A stretch of DNA of 6,474 nucleotides from Acidovorax delafieldii (lineage in GTDB: Bacteria > Pseudomonadota > Gammaproteobacteria > Burkholderiales > Burkholderiaceae_C). Every line of letters starts with the position of its first letter. Positions within the stretch are counted from its first letter, which is position 1. The notes under the pieces were generated by a model that was given only the letters and a program-made list of their open reading frames with translations, was not told where the DNA came from and searched no databases. Positions 1 to 6,340 of this stretch are shown piece after piece. Position numbers and translations under genes: made by a program. Where the stretch lies: assembly GCA_002327945.1 (NCBI GenBank), contig DCVY01000147.1, forward strand, positions 568 through 7,041, given 5' to 3'.

Positions 1-44
1 TGCGCATGCGTGGGCACCGTGCAGTGCCGTCGTAAACAAAGGTT

Positions 45-767
45 TCAGGCCGGTTCGGTGCGCGCCACCACCATGGCGGTGATGTGCGCGGCGCCGGCCT
101 CGCGCAGCGCCTGGGCCGCAGTATTCAGCGTGGCGCCGGTGGTCATGACATCGTCCACCAGCACAATGCGTTGTCCCTGCAAGGCGGCCGCGCGGGTCGG
201 CTCGACGGCAAACGCGCCCTGCAGGTTGCGCAGGCGCTGGCTGCGCGGCAGACCACTTTGCGCCTCGGTTGCGCGCAGTCGAAGCAGCAGGGTGGCGTCC
301 ACCTTGGGACCGGCGATGTGGCGGGCCAGCAGGGCAGCCTGGTTGAAGCCGCGTTCGCGCAGGCGATCGCGTGACAGGGGTACCGGCAGCACGCGGTCGG
401 CAGCTTCCAGCGCCGGTTCCACCCAGGGCGTGCTGCGCAGCAGGGTGGCCAGCGCCGTGGCCCAGCCGGGATCACCGTGGAACTTGAATTCGGCGATGGC
501 GCCGGCCCATGGATAACCATAGTCCACGGCAGCAAAGCATGCATCCAGCCCAGGGGGCTCGCGCAGGCAGGCGCCGCACTCCGAGACACCTTCGGGCACC
601 GGCACGGCGCAGCGCCTGCAGCGCGAGCAGGGCTGCGCAAACCGGGCAGCGCAGCCGTCGCACACGCGCCGGGCCGGCCAGGCGTGGCACACGGCGCACT
701 GGCTCGGCATGCGGTCAACCAGCGCACCGATGCGCCGCGATGCCCCTGCCAGCACTTTGTAAAACAT
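45..767 (-). CDS. comF: ComF family phosphoribosyltransferase-fold protein
   Basis: This 240-residue protein has the ComF layout. An N-terminal Cys-rich zinc-ribbon region has Cys at 24, 27, 36, 39, 47, 50, 53, 64 and 67. It is followed by a type I phosphoribosyltransferase domain with the family segment RERGFNQA (138-145) and the PRPP-binding loop VLVDDVMTTGAT (202-213). The length is normal for the family. ComF proteins are needed for DNA uptake during natural transformation in several bacteria and are probably cytoplasmic; no enzymatic substrate is firmly established, so the role here is inferred from family. The ATG at 767 is chosen because it leaves a typical short leader before the first zinc Cys. 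An internal ATG (708-710, Met20) is possible. Neither has a good Shine-Dalgarno. The gene is divergent from the methyltransferase, with 35 bp between the starts. Only 44 bp follow its stop, so a downstream partner cannot be seen. Confidence 0.93.
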   Translation of the reverse strand: MFYKVLAGASRRIGALVDRMPSQCAVCHAWPARRVCDGCAARFAQPCSRCRRCAVPVPEGVSECGACLREPPGLDACFAAVDYGYPWAGAIAEFKFHGDPGWATALATLLRSTPWVEPALEAADRVLPVPLSRDRLRERGFNQAALLARHIAGPKVDATLLLRLRATEAQSGLPRSQRLRNLQGAFAVEPTRAAALQGQRIVLVDDVMTTGATLNTAAQALREAGAAHITAMVVARTEPA

Positions 768-802
768 TCAGTCAATATACTCGCCTGCCCTTCTTTGCAG
801 CC
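768..802. promoter_or_regulatory. short divergent intergenic region with shared AT-rich -10 candidate
   Basis: Only 35 bp separate the two divergent starts. The plus strand contains TATACT (776-781), a good -10 match, which would give a leader of about 15 nt for the methyltransferase. The overlapping minus-strand TATATT (779-774) would make the comF mRNA practically leaderless. No convincing -35 box stands at the right distance on either strand, so this is a weak inference. True promoters could lie inside the opposite gene. Confidence 0.25.
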
Positions 803-1705
803 ATGTCCACTGAGCATCCTCCCACCATCGATCCCGTTGCTGCAGCCCGCTGGCATGCCGCAGCCCCTGCCCATTCGCCCTGGTTGCACGAAGAAGTGGC
901 CCGGCGCATGGACGACCGGTTGCAGTGGATTCGTCAGGCACCCGCAGCCTGGTGCCATTGGGACGCGGTGCGGGGGGGGCTGCAAGGCCACGCCCTGGTC
1001 AGTGCCCGTTACCCCCAGGCGCTTTGCCAGGTGACGGAAACGTCGCCCCACTGCCTTTCTGTCGCGATGCAGGCACTGACCCGGCCATGGTGGAGTGCTG
1101 CGCGATGGGGTGCAGGGCGCCCGCGTTTCGGTTTGCCGCAGGATGGGAGCGTGCAAATGCTCTGGGCCAACATGGCTCTGCACATGGCGAGCGACCCGCA
1201 GGCGCTTATCGCCCAGTGGCATCGCGCGCTGGCCGTGGATGGTTATCTGATGTTCTCGTGCCTCGGGCCCGATACCGTGAAGGAGCTGCACGCGGCGTAT
1301 GCCGCGCTTGGCTGGCCGCCTGCGGGGCATGTCTTTACCGACATGCACGACTGGGGCGACATGCTGGTGCAGGCCGGCTTTGCCGAACCGGTGATGGACA
1401 TGGAGCGCATCCGGCTGACCTTTGCCACGCCGCAACGCCTGCTGCAGGAGCTGGCGGAGCTAGGGTGCAATCTCCACCCCCAGCGCTTCCCTGCGTTGCG
1501 CGGAAACCACTGGCGCAGCCGCCTTCACGAAGTTTTACAGGACAAGCTGGGTGACCCGCAGCAGGATGGGCAAATGGCCCTGACGTTTGAAATTATCTAT
1601 GGCCACGCCTACAAGCCCAGGCCCAGGGTGCGGGTGAGCGGCAGTAGCGCGGTCTCGCTGCAAGACATGCGGGCCATGTTGCGCGAAGGTGGCCACAAGA
1701 GCTGA
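803..1705 (+). CDS. BioC/UbiE-like class I methyltransferase with degenerate SAM motif
   Basis: This is a 300-residue cytoplasmic protein. Its C-terminal two thirds resemble the BioC-type methyltransferase family: WANMALHMASDPQALI (121-136), the post-motif region YLMFSCLGPDT (148-158), and FTDMHDWGDMLVQAGFAEPV (178-197) followed by MDMERI (198-203). The N-terminal pattern DPVAAARWHAAAPAHSPWL..EVARRM (10-36) also fits the pre-domain of that family. BioC methylates malonyl-ACP to start biotin synthesis. However, the position where the glycine-rich SAM-binding motif I is expected reads AAWCHWDAVRGGLQG (48-62), with no acidic-GxGxG pattern. Catalytic activity, and a role in biotin synthesis, are therefore uncertain. 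No bio genes are visible nearby. The ATG at 803 is chosen because the family-like pattern begins right after it and because longer frames run back over comF. No clear Shine-Dalgarno precedes it. A G8 run (972-979) lies in the eroded motif. Confidence 0.85.
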   Translation: MSTEHPPTIDPVAAARWHAAAPAHSPWLHEEVARRMDDRLQWIRQAPAAWCHWDAVRGGLQGHALVSARYPQALCQVTETSPHCLSVAMQALTRPWWSAARWGAGRPRFGLPQDGSVQMLWANMALHMASDPQALIAQWHRALAVDGYLMFSCLGPDTVKELHAAYAALGWPPAGHVFTDMHDWGDMLVQAGFAEPVMDMERIRLTFATPQRLLQELAELGCNLHPQRFPALRGNHWRSRLHEVLQDKLGDPQQDGQMALTFEIIYGHAYKPRPRVRVSGSSAVSLQDMRAMLREGGHKS

Positions 1706-1885
1706 GAGGCTGAGGGTCTTTTGCCTGTGCCCGCCTTGCACGCCAAAACACCCCTGTCCATCGTTGCCAATGCTGGCCATAGCCCGCGCTCTGGCTGTGC
1801 TTTTCACCTGGATCGGTGGCGTTTTGAAGCGCCTTTCGGGCACGGGGCAAAAAACGCTCAGCCTCTGAGTTGTTACGCCCTGTCA

Positions 1886-1912
1886 ATGACATGGGACAAG
1901 GAGCGCTACAAT
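1886..1912 (+). promoter_or_regulatory. candidate sigma70-type promoter for the DUF2244-cox cluster
   Basis: TACAAT (1907-1912) is a five-of-six match to the -10 consensus. ATGACA (1886-1891) is a reasonable -35 match, but the spacing is 15 bp, shorter than the ideal 17. Transcription would begin near 1919, giving a leader of about 64 nt before the proposed TTG start. The call is pattern-based only. Confidence 0.35.
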
Positions 1913-1970
1913 TCGCGGCGATTGAAAGTTGGTTACGTTTGTGTGCTGCACTGGTGCAGTGGCCGTTTGC

Positions 1971-1976
1971 AAGGCG
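1971..1976 (+). promoter_or_regulatory. ribosome binding site supporting the TTG start of the DUF2244 gene
   Basis: AAGGCG (1971-1976) lies 6 nt before TTG at 1983. It is a modest anti-Shine-Dalgarno match at the right spacing, and it favours this TTG over the upstream TTG at 1929 or the GTG codons at 1941 and 1959. Confidence 0.4.
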
Positions 1977-1982
1977 TTTGCG

Positions 1983-2444
1983 TTGACAAGTCTGATTTTT
2001 CGCTTTGCCACCGTGTCGGGTCAGCGTATTGAATGGCAGCTGACCCGCGATGGCTCGGTTGCACGCGCGTGGACGGGGTTGTGCGCTATGTCGCTGGTCA
2101 TTGGCCTGCTTTTCTGGATGGCCGGCGGTCGGTGGAACATGCCTTTTACCTGGCTGGTCATCGTCGCTATGGGATTGGGGTTCGCCAGATATGGTCGCCA
2201 AGCGGCGGATGGCGAGAGGGTTTCGCTGCAGGGCTCGCGCCTGGTGGTGGAAAGGGAGACTGCAGGCAGGCTGGAGCGCGCCGAGTTTGACCGGAGCCGG
2301 GTTCGAGTGGAGCCCAAGACCGGAGACCGTTCGCTGATCCTGCTGTCTGCGCAGGGTCGGTCGGTGCAGGTGGGGCGCTTCGTGCGCCCCGAGCTTCGCC
2401 CGGCCCTGGCGTCGGAGATCCGCAGGGCCTTGCGCGCTGCCTGA
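1983..2444 (+). CDS. DUF2244 family membrane protein
   Basis: This is a 153-residue protein from the TTG at 1983. The sequence opens with SLIFRFATVSGQRIEW (3-18), a typical DUF2244 beginning. Two transmembrane segments follow (about 30-47 and 54-68). The cytoplasmic or periplasmic tail contains ADGERVSLQGSRLVVE (75-90) and ends with GRFVRPELRPALASEIRRAL. The function of DUF2244 is unknown. The gene sits 58 bp before coxB in the same direction, and I recall the same placement in related genomes, so a role linked to the oxidase or its assembly is a reasonable inference but not shown. The start is uncertain. No ATG exists in frame upstream. The conserved opening and the AAGGCG ribosome site point to TTG 1983, whereas the longest frame (from TTG 1929) adds 18 residues that do not resemble the family. 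Confidence 0.8.
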   Translation: MTSLIFRFATVSGQRIEWQLTRDGSVARAWTGLCAMSLVIGLLFWMAGGRWNMPFTWLVIVAMGLGFARYGRQAADGERVSLQGSRLVVERETAGRLERAEFDRSRVRVEPKTGDRSLILLSAQGRSVQVGRFVRPELRPALASEIRRALRAA

Positions 2445-2502
2445 CTCCGCGCAGGTGCGCCAAGTGATTGGTTAAATTGAGGCTTAGAAGTAAGTGAGAA
2501 CT

Positions 2503-3672
2503 ATGAAGAGCATTTCCAACAAGCTGGCTTCTCTGCTGCTGACTGCCGGTGCATGGGTGGGCACCGCGGCCCACGCAGTGCAAGACCTGCCCGGCGGCCC
2601 GGCGGTCAATCAGCTGAACCTGCATCCCCCGGTGACCAAGATTGCCGAAGAGCAGCATTTCCTGCACTGGATGATGCTGATCATCTGCACGGTGATCTTC
2701 ATCGCGGTGTTTGCCGTGATGTTCTATTCGATCTGGAAGCACCGCAAATCCAGGGGCGCCAAGTCGGCCAATTTTCACGAGTCCGTCACGGTGGAAGTGG
2801 TCTGGACCATTGTTCCCTTCATCATCGTGATTCTCATGGCCCTGCCGGCCACGAAAGTCCTGGTAGCCCAGAAAGACACCACCAACGCCGACCTGACCAT
2901 CAAGGCCACCGGGTACCAGTGGAAATGGGGCTACGACTACATCACGGGCGAAGGCGAGGGGCTGGCGTTCATCTCCACTCTCGACAGCAGCCATCGCGCC
3001 ATGTCCGACAGCGGTAACGTGAGTGCGGCGCCCGACAATTACCTGCTCCAGGTGGACAACCCGATGGTGGTTCCCGTCAACAAGAAGGTGCGCATCATCA
3101 CCACCGCCAATGACGTGATCCACGCTTTTATGGTGCCGGCCTTCGGCATCAAACAGGATGCGATCCCTGGCTTCGTGCGCGATACCTGGTTCCGCCCTGA
3201 GAAGGTCGGCGACTACTATGGTCAGTGCGCCGAGCTGTGCGGCAAGGAACACGCCTACATGCCTATCCATGTGAAGGTTCTGTCGGCAGAGGATTACAGC
3301 CAGTGGGTGGCCGACCAGAAAAAGAAGGCGGCAGCCAAGCTGGACGACCCCGCCAAGGTGTGGGCGCTTGACGACATGCTCAAGCGCGGTGAAAAAGTCT
3401 ATGCAGCCAACTGTGCAGCCTGCCACCAGGCCAACGGCAAGGGCGCGGGAGCCATCAAGGCGCTGGACGGTTCTACCATCGTGCTGGATGCCGACCATGC
3501 CAAGCAGATTCAGGTGCTGCTCAAGGGCGCAGCCAACGGAGCCATGCCCGCGTGGACACAACTGAGCGATACCGATATCGCTGCAGTGGTCACCTACACC
3601 AAGAACAACTGGTCTAACAAGACCGGGCATCTGGTACAGCCCGCGGAAATTGTGGCCCAGCGTGGCAAGTAA
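2503..3672 (+). CDS. coxB: cytochrome c oxidase subunit II with fused cytochrome c domain
   Basis: This 389-residue protein accepts electrons from soluble cytochrome c and passes them to subunit I. A signal peptide (1-25, likely cut after AHA) precedes two transmembrane helices (about 55-76 and 97-117). The periplasmic cupredoxin domain carries the complete binuclear CuA site: His207, Cys242, Glu244, Cys246, His250 and Met253. The aromatic path is visible as YQWKWGYDY (138-146). Glu98, in VEVVWT, matches the K-channel entrance glutamate of other subunits II. A C-terminal mono-haem cytochrome c domain has CAACH (304-308) and the likely axial Met348 (GAMPAW), giving a caa3-type subunit. It ends 30 bp before ctaD, probably in one transcript. 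ATG 2503 is preferred because a basic MKS opening suits a signal peptide; GTG 2494, in frame, would add three residues. Neither has a strong Shine-Dalgarno. Confidence 0.97.
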   Translation: MKSISNKLASLLLTAGAWVGTAAHAVQDLPGGPAVNQLNLHPPVTKIAEEQHFLHWMMLIICTVIFIAVFAVMFYSIWKHRKSRGAKSANFHESVTVEVVWTIVPFIIVILMALPATKVLVAQKDTTNADLTIKATGYQWKWGYDYITGEGEGLAFISTLDSSHRAMSDSGNVSAAPDNYLLQVDNPMVVPVNKKVRIITTANDVIHAFMVPAFGIKQDAIPGFVRDTWFRPEKVGDYYGQCAELCGKEHAYMPIHVKVLSAEDYSQWVADQKKKAAAKLDDPAKVWALDDMLKRGEKVYAANCAACHQANGKGAGAIKALDGSTIVLDADHAKQIQVLLKGAANGAMPAWTQLSDTDIAAVVTYTKNNWSNKTGHLVQPAEIVAQRGK

Positions 3673-3702
3673 TCACCGCCCCACAGCATTGAGGAATTCA
3701 AA

Positions 3703-5322
3703 ATGAGCGCAGTTCTCGACAGTCACGGGCACGCACACGACAGCCATGACCACCATGCCCCATCTGGCTGGCGCCGCTGGGTGTATGCCACCAACCACAA
3801 GGACATCGGTACGCTGTACCTGCTGTTCGCGTTCACCATGCTGATGATTGGCGGCGTTCTGGCGCTGTTGATTCGTGCCGAACTGTTCCAGCCCGGCCTG
3901 CAACTGGTGAATCCCGAGCTGTTCAACCAGCTCACCACCATGCACGGACTGATCATGGTGTTCGGCGCCATCATGCCGGCCTTCGTGGGCTTTGCGAACT
4001 GGATGATCCCGCTGCAGATCGGCGCCTCCGACATGGCGTTTGCGCGCATGAACAACTTCAGCTTCTGGCTGATGATTCCTGCCGCGCTGATGCTGGTGAG
4101 CTCGTTCTTCATGCCCGGCGGCGCGCCCGCTGCGGGCTGGACGCTGTATGCGCCGCTGACGCTGCAGATGGGCCCCTCGATGGACGCCGGCATTTTTGCC
4201 ATGCACATCCTGGGTGCCAGTTCCATCATGGGGTCGATCAACATCATCGTGACCATCCTCAACATGCGCGCCCCCGGCATGACGCTGATGAAGATGCCCA
4301 TGTTCGCCTGGACCTGGCTCATCACCGCCTACCTGCTGATCGCCGTGATGCCCGTGCTGGCCGGTGCCATCACCATGACGCTGACCGACCGCCACTTCGG
4401 CACCAGTTTCTTCAACCCCGCCGGTGGCGGTGACCCGGTCATGTACCAGCACATTTTCTGGTTCTTCGGCCACCCCGAGGTCTACATCATGATCTTGCCG
4501 GCCTTTGGCATCATCAGCCAGATCGTTCCCGCTTTTGCGCGCAAAAAGCTGTTTGGTTACGCATCCATGGTGTATGCCACGTCTTCCATCGCCATCCTGT
4601 CGTTCATCGTGTGGGCCCACCACATGTTCACGACCGGTATGCCGGTGACGGGCCAGCTGTTCTTCATGTACGCCACCATGCTGATCTCCGTGCCCACGGC
4701 CGTGAAGATTTTCAACTGGGTGGCCACCATGTGGCGCGGTTCCATGACGTTTGAAACCCCCATGCTGTTTGCGGTGGGCTTCATCTTCGTGTTCACCATG
4801 GGCGGTTTCACCGGCCTGATCCTGGCCATGGCACCGATCGACATCCAGTTGCAGGACACCTACTACGTGGTAGCCCACTTTCACTATGTGCTGGTGGCTG
4901 GTTCACTGTTCTCCATGTTTGCCGGCGTGTACTACTGGTTGCCCAAGTGGACTGGTGTGATGTATTCAGAAACGCGTGGCCAGATCCACTTCTGGACCTC
5001 GCTGATCTTTTTCAACATCACGTTCTTCCCGATGCACTTCCTGGGCCTGGCTGGCATGCCCCGTCGCTACGCCGACTACCCCATGCAGTTCGCTGACTTC
5101 AATGCCATCGCATCGGTGGGCGCCTTGGGTTTTGGTCTGGCACAGGTGTACTTCTTCCTGGCCGTGATTGTTCCGGCCATGCGCGGCAAGGGTGCGAAGG
5201 CTCCCGCCAAGCCCTGGGATGGTGCGGAAGGCCTGGAGTGGGAAGTCCCATCGCCCGCACCTTTCCACACCTTTGAAAACCCGCCCAAGCTGGACGCCAC
5301 GGCAACCCGCGTGATCGGTTGA
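3703..5322 (+). CDS. ctaD: cytochrome c oxidase subunit I (aa3 type, class A1)
   Basis: This 539-residue, 12-helix catalytic subunit reduces O2 to water at the haem a3/CuB centre and pumps protons. All key residues are present: haem a ligands His81 (TTMHG) and His394, haem a3 ligand His392 (VVAHFHY), CuB ligands His257, His306 and His307, and the cross-linked Tyr261 in FGHPEVY. Glu259 in that motif marks a class A1 enzyme. D-channel Asp110 (GASDMAF) and K-channel Lys335 (PTAVKIFNW) are also present. The length is typical. The cytoplasmic N-terminus is unusually His-rich (six His between residues 8 and 18). The start is secure: GAGG (3691-3694) lies 8 nt before the ATG. The gene is followed after 5 bp by a small assembly protein, and the tight spacing suggests one operon from coxB through coxC. 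Confidence 0.99.
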   Translation: MSAVLDSHGHAHDSHDHHAPSGWRRWVYATNHKDIGTLYLLFAFTMLMIGGVLALLIRAELFQPGLQLVNPELFNQLTTMHGLIMVFGAIMPAFVGFANWMIPLQIGASDMAFARMNNFSFWLMIPAALMLVSSFFMPGGAPAAGWTLYAPLTLQMGPSMDAGIFAMHILGASSIMGSINIIVTILNMRAPGMTLMKMPMFAWTWLITAYLLIAVMPVLAGAITMTLTDRHFGTSFFNPAGGGDPVMYQHIFWFFGHPEVYIMILPAFGIISQIVPAFARKKLFGYASMVYATSSIAILSFIVWAHHMFTTGMPVTGQLFFMYATMLISVPTAVKIFNWVATMWRGSMTFETPMLFAVGFIFVFTMGGFTGLILAMAPIDIQLQDTYYVVAHFHYVLVAGSLFSMFAGVYYWLPKWTGVMYSETRGQIHFWTSLIFFNITFFPMHFLGLAGMPRRYADYPMQFADFNAIASVGALGFGLAQVYFFLAVIVPAMRGKGAKAPAKPWDGAEGLEWEVPSPAPFHTFENPPKLDATATRVIG

Positions 5323-5327
5323 ATGCC

Positions 5328-5444
5328 ATGCCCATGACCCCCGAGCAAAAAAAGAGCAACCTGCGGATGGCGCTGATCCTGGCCTCCGTGGTGGCCGTTT
5401 TCTTCGTCGGGTTCATGGTCAAAGTCGTTCTGCTGTCCCGCTGA
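5328..5444 (+). CDS. cytochrome oxidase small assembly protein
   Basis: This 38-residue protein has a short charged N-terminus (TPEQKKSNLR, 4-13) and a single transmembrane helix (about 15-36, MALILASVVAVFFVGFMVKV). That is the form of the small membrane protein commonly found between ctaD and ctaG in betaproteobacteria and annotated as a cytochrome oxidase small assembly protein. Its molecular role is not well established; a part in copper delivery or subunit I maturation is inferred from position. It begins 5 bp after ctaD and ends 10 bp before ctaG. No clear Shine-Dalgarno is seen, so translation probably depends on coupling to ctaD. A second ATG at 5334 (Met3) could be the true start. It is easily missed by gene finders because of its length. 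Confidence 0.85.
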   Translation: MPMTPEQKKSNLRMALILASVVAVFFVGFMVKVVLLSR

Positions 5445-5454
5445 GCACCGCGCC

Positions 5455-6072
5455 ATGAGCATTCACCGCGAAAACGCCAAAATGGTGGGCAAGCTGGCCG
5501 TCATAGCGGCGGGCATGTTTGCCTTCGGCTACGCGCTGATTCCGATCTACAAGCACATCTGCGAGCTGACCGGCATCAACATCCTGTCGCTGTCGGAGCG
5601 ACAGGTGCCAGGCAACGGTGTTGCTGGCAAGGACGTGAAGGTGCCCGCCAACACGCAGGTGGACACGAGCCGCACCATCACGGTCGAGTTCGACGCCAAC
5701 GCGCGGGGGCCGTGGGATTTCAAGCCGGCACAGCGCTCGGTCAAAGTGCATCCCGGTGAGTTGACCACGGTGATGTACGAATTCCAGAACGTGCAGAACC
5801 GCCGAATGGCCGCGCAGGCGATCCCCAGCTATGCGCCACGGCAAGCAGCAGCGCACTTCAACAAGTTGGAGTGCTTTTGCTTTAACCAGTACGTACTGGA
5901 GCCGGGCGAGAAGAAACAATGGCCTGTGGCCTTCGTGATCGACCCGCGGCTGTCCAGGGATGTGACAACCATCACGCTGTCCTATACCTTCTTCGAAGTG
6001 GGTGGAAAAACGCCCCCGGCGCCAGAAACCACGGCGGCCATCTCCGTCCATCCCGTGAAGGAGGGGTCATGA
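5455..6072 (+). CDS. ctaG: cytochrome c oxidase assembly protein CtaG/Cox11 (copper chaperone for CuB)
   Basis: This 205-residue, membrane-anchored periplasmic copper chaperone inserts copper into the CuB site of subunit I. An N-terminal transmembrane anchor (about 11-30) is followed by the conserved IPIYKHICELTG region with Cys36, then an immunoglobulin-like beta domain. The family copper-binding signature ECFCF (139-143) gives Cys140 and Cys142. Other family marks are the PSYAP segment (124-128) and the EPGEK..PVAFVIDPRL stretch (149-166). The length is normal. It lies in the order ctaD, small protein, ctaG and its stop overlaps the next start by ATGA, so translation of the two is probably coupled. 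No strong Shine-Dalgarno precedes ATG 5455. A strong inverted repeat lies inside the gene at 5583-5605. Confidence 0.97.
   Translation: MSIHRENAKMVGKLAVIAAGMFAFGYALIPIYKHICELTGINILSLSERQVPGNGVAGKDVKVPANTQVDTSRTITVEFDANARGPWDFKPAQRSVKVHPGELTTVMYEFQNVQNRRMAAQAIPSYAPRQAAAHFNKLECFCFNQYVLEPGEKKQWPVAFVIDPRLSRDVTTITLSYTFFEVGGKTPPAPETTAAISVHPVKEGS
5583..5605. repeat. perfect inverted repeat (hairpin) inside ctaG
   Basis: CCTGTCGCT (5583-5591) and AGCGACAGG (5597-5605) are perfect reverse complements, 9 bp each, around a 5-nt loop (5592-5596). The left half also begins a tandem CTGTCG repeat (5584-5595). No T run follows, so it does not look like a terminator. It falls in codons 43-51 of ctaG. Confidence 0.65.
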
Positions 6073-6287
6073 GTTCCGTCAATCCATTCGATTCTGTGGT
6101 GCAGCGCAAAGGGTCCCTGCTGCGCACGGTGCGTGCGGTCGCGTGGTCCCTGATTGGTCTGCGCAAAGGCAGCGAATACCAGCAAGACCTGGAAAAGATC
6201 AACCCCTTGCACATCATTGTGGTGGGGTTGCTGGCCATCTTCCTGCTGGTGCTGTCGCTGATTGCAGTGGTGAACTGGGTGGTCTGA
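6069..6287 (+). CDS. DUF2970 family single-span membrane protein
   Basis: This is a 72-residue protein. A soluble N-terminal half contains LRTVRAVAWSLIGLRKGSEYQQDL (17-40), typical of DUF2970 with its basic, aromatic, amphipathic helix. One transmembrane helix follows (about 48-69). The function of DUF2970 is unknown. Genes of this family are frequently found between ctaG and the subunit III gene in betaproteobacteria, so a role in oxidase assembly or stability is inferred from position only. The start is secure: AAGGAGG (6058-6064) precedes ATG 6069, which overlaps the ctaG stop as ATGA, implying translational coupling. Confidence 0.88.
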   Translation: MSSVNPFDSVVQRKGSLLRTVRAVAWSLIGLRKGSEYQQDLEKINPLHIIVVGLLAIFLLVLSLIAVVNWVV

Positions 6288-6340
6288 GCATCGTCTAAAT
6301 GCCAACGCCATAACAAAGATTTTGAGATTCAGGAGCTGAA

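Larger units (their letters stand above)
1706..1982. other. intergenic region, no confident gene
   Basis: This 277-bp stretch between the methyltransferase stop and the chosen start of the DUF2244 gene has no recognisable protein or RNA gene. It holds a possible promoter (about 1886-1912) and two mutually exclusive small hairpins (1946-1961). There is also a CTCAG-cct-CTGAG hairpin (1857-1869), whose left part (1857-1866) is the reverse complement of AGAGGCTGAG at the end of the methyltransferase gene (1705-1714). A short hydrophobic reading frame runs from 1770 to 1868. No classic terminator (GC stem plus T run) is seen for the methyltransferase gene. Confidence 0.6.

Noticed and set aside
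13..28. GGCAC/GTGCC inverted repeat after the comF stop as a terminator
   Set aside because: The stem is only 5 bp with a 6-nt loop, and no T run follows on the minus strand, so it is not a convincing terminator.
1..44. Start of another minus-strand gene after comF
   Set aside because: A CAT at 5-7 gives only two codons before the window edge and has no ribosome site, so nothing can be identified.
143..1435. Minus-strand open frame of 430 codons spanning comF and the methyltransferase gene
   Set aside because: It overlaps two recognisable genes in other frames and its protein is low-complexity Arg/Pro/His-rich, typical of an antisense shadow in GC-rich DNA.
1983..1988. TTGACA as a perfect -35 box
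   Set aside because: No -10-like hexamer occurs 15-19 bp downstream, and the same bases serve better as the start codon of the DUF2244 gene.
2449..2460. GCGCA-gg-TGCGC palindrome between the DUF2244 gene and coxB as a terminator
   Set aside because: The loop is too short, the stem is small and no T tract follows; it may be chance and gives no reason to split the two genes.
2167..3630. Minus-strand open frame of 487 codons antisense to DUF2244 and coxB
   Set aside because: The His/Gly/Val-rich product has no family-like motif and mirrors the codon bias of coxB, which is complete with all metal ligands.
3673..4884. Minus-strand open frame of 403 codons antisense to ctaD
   Set aside because: It is extremely His/Gly/Gln-rich and lies opposite a fully conserved ctaD; it is a codon-bias artefact.
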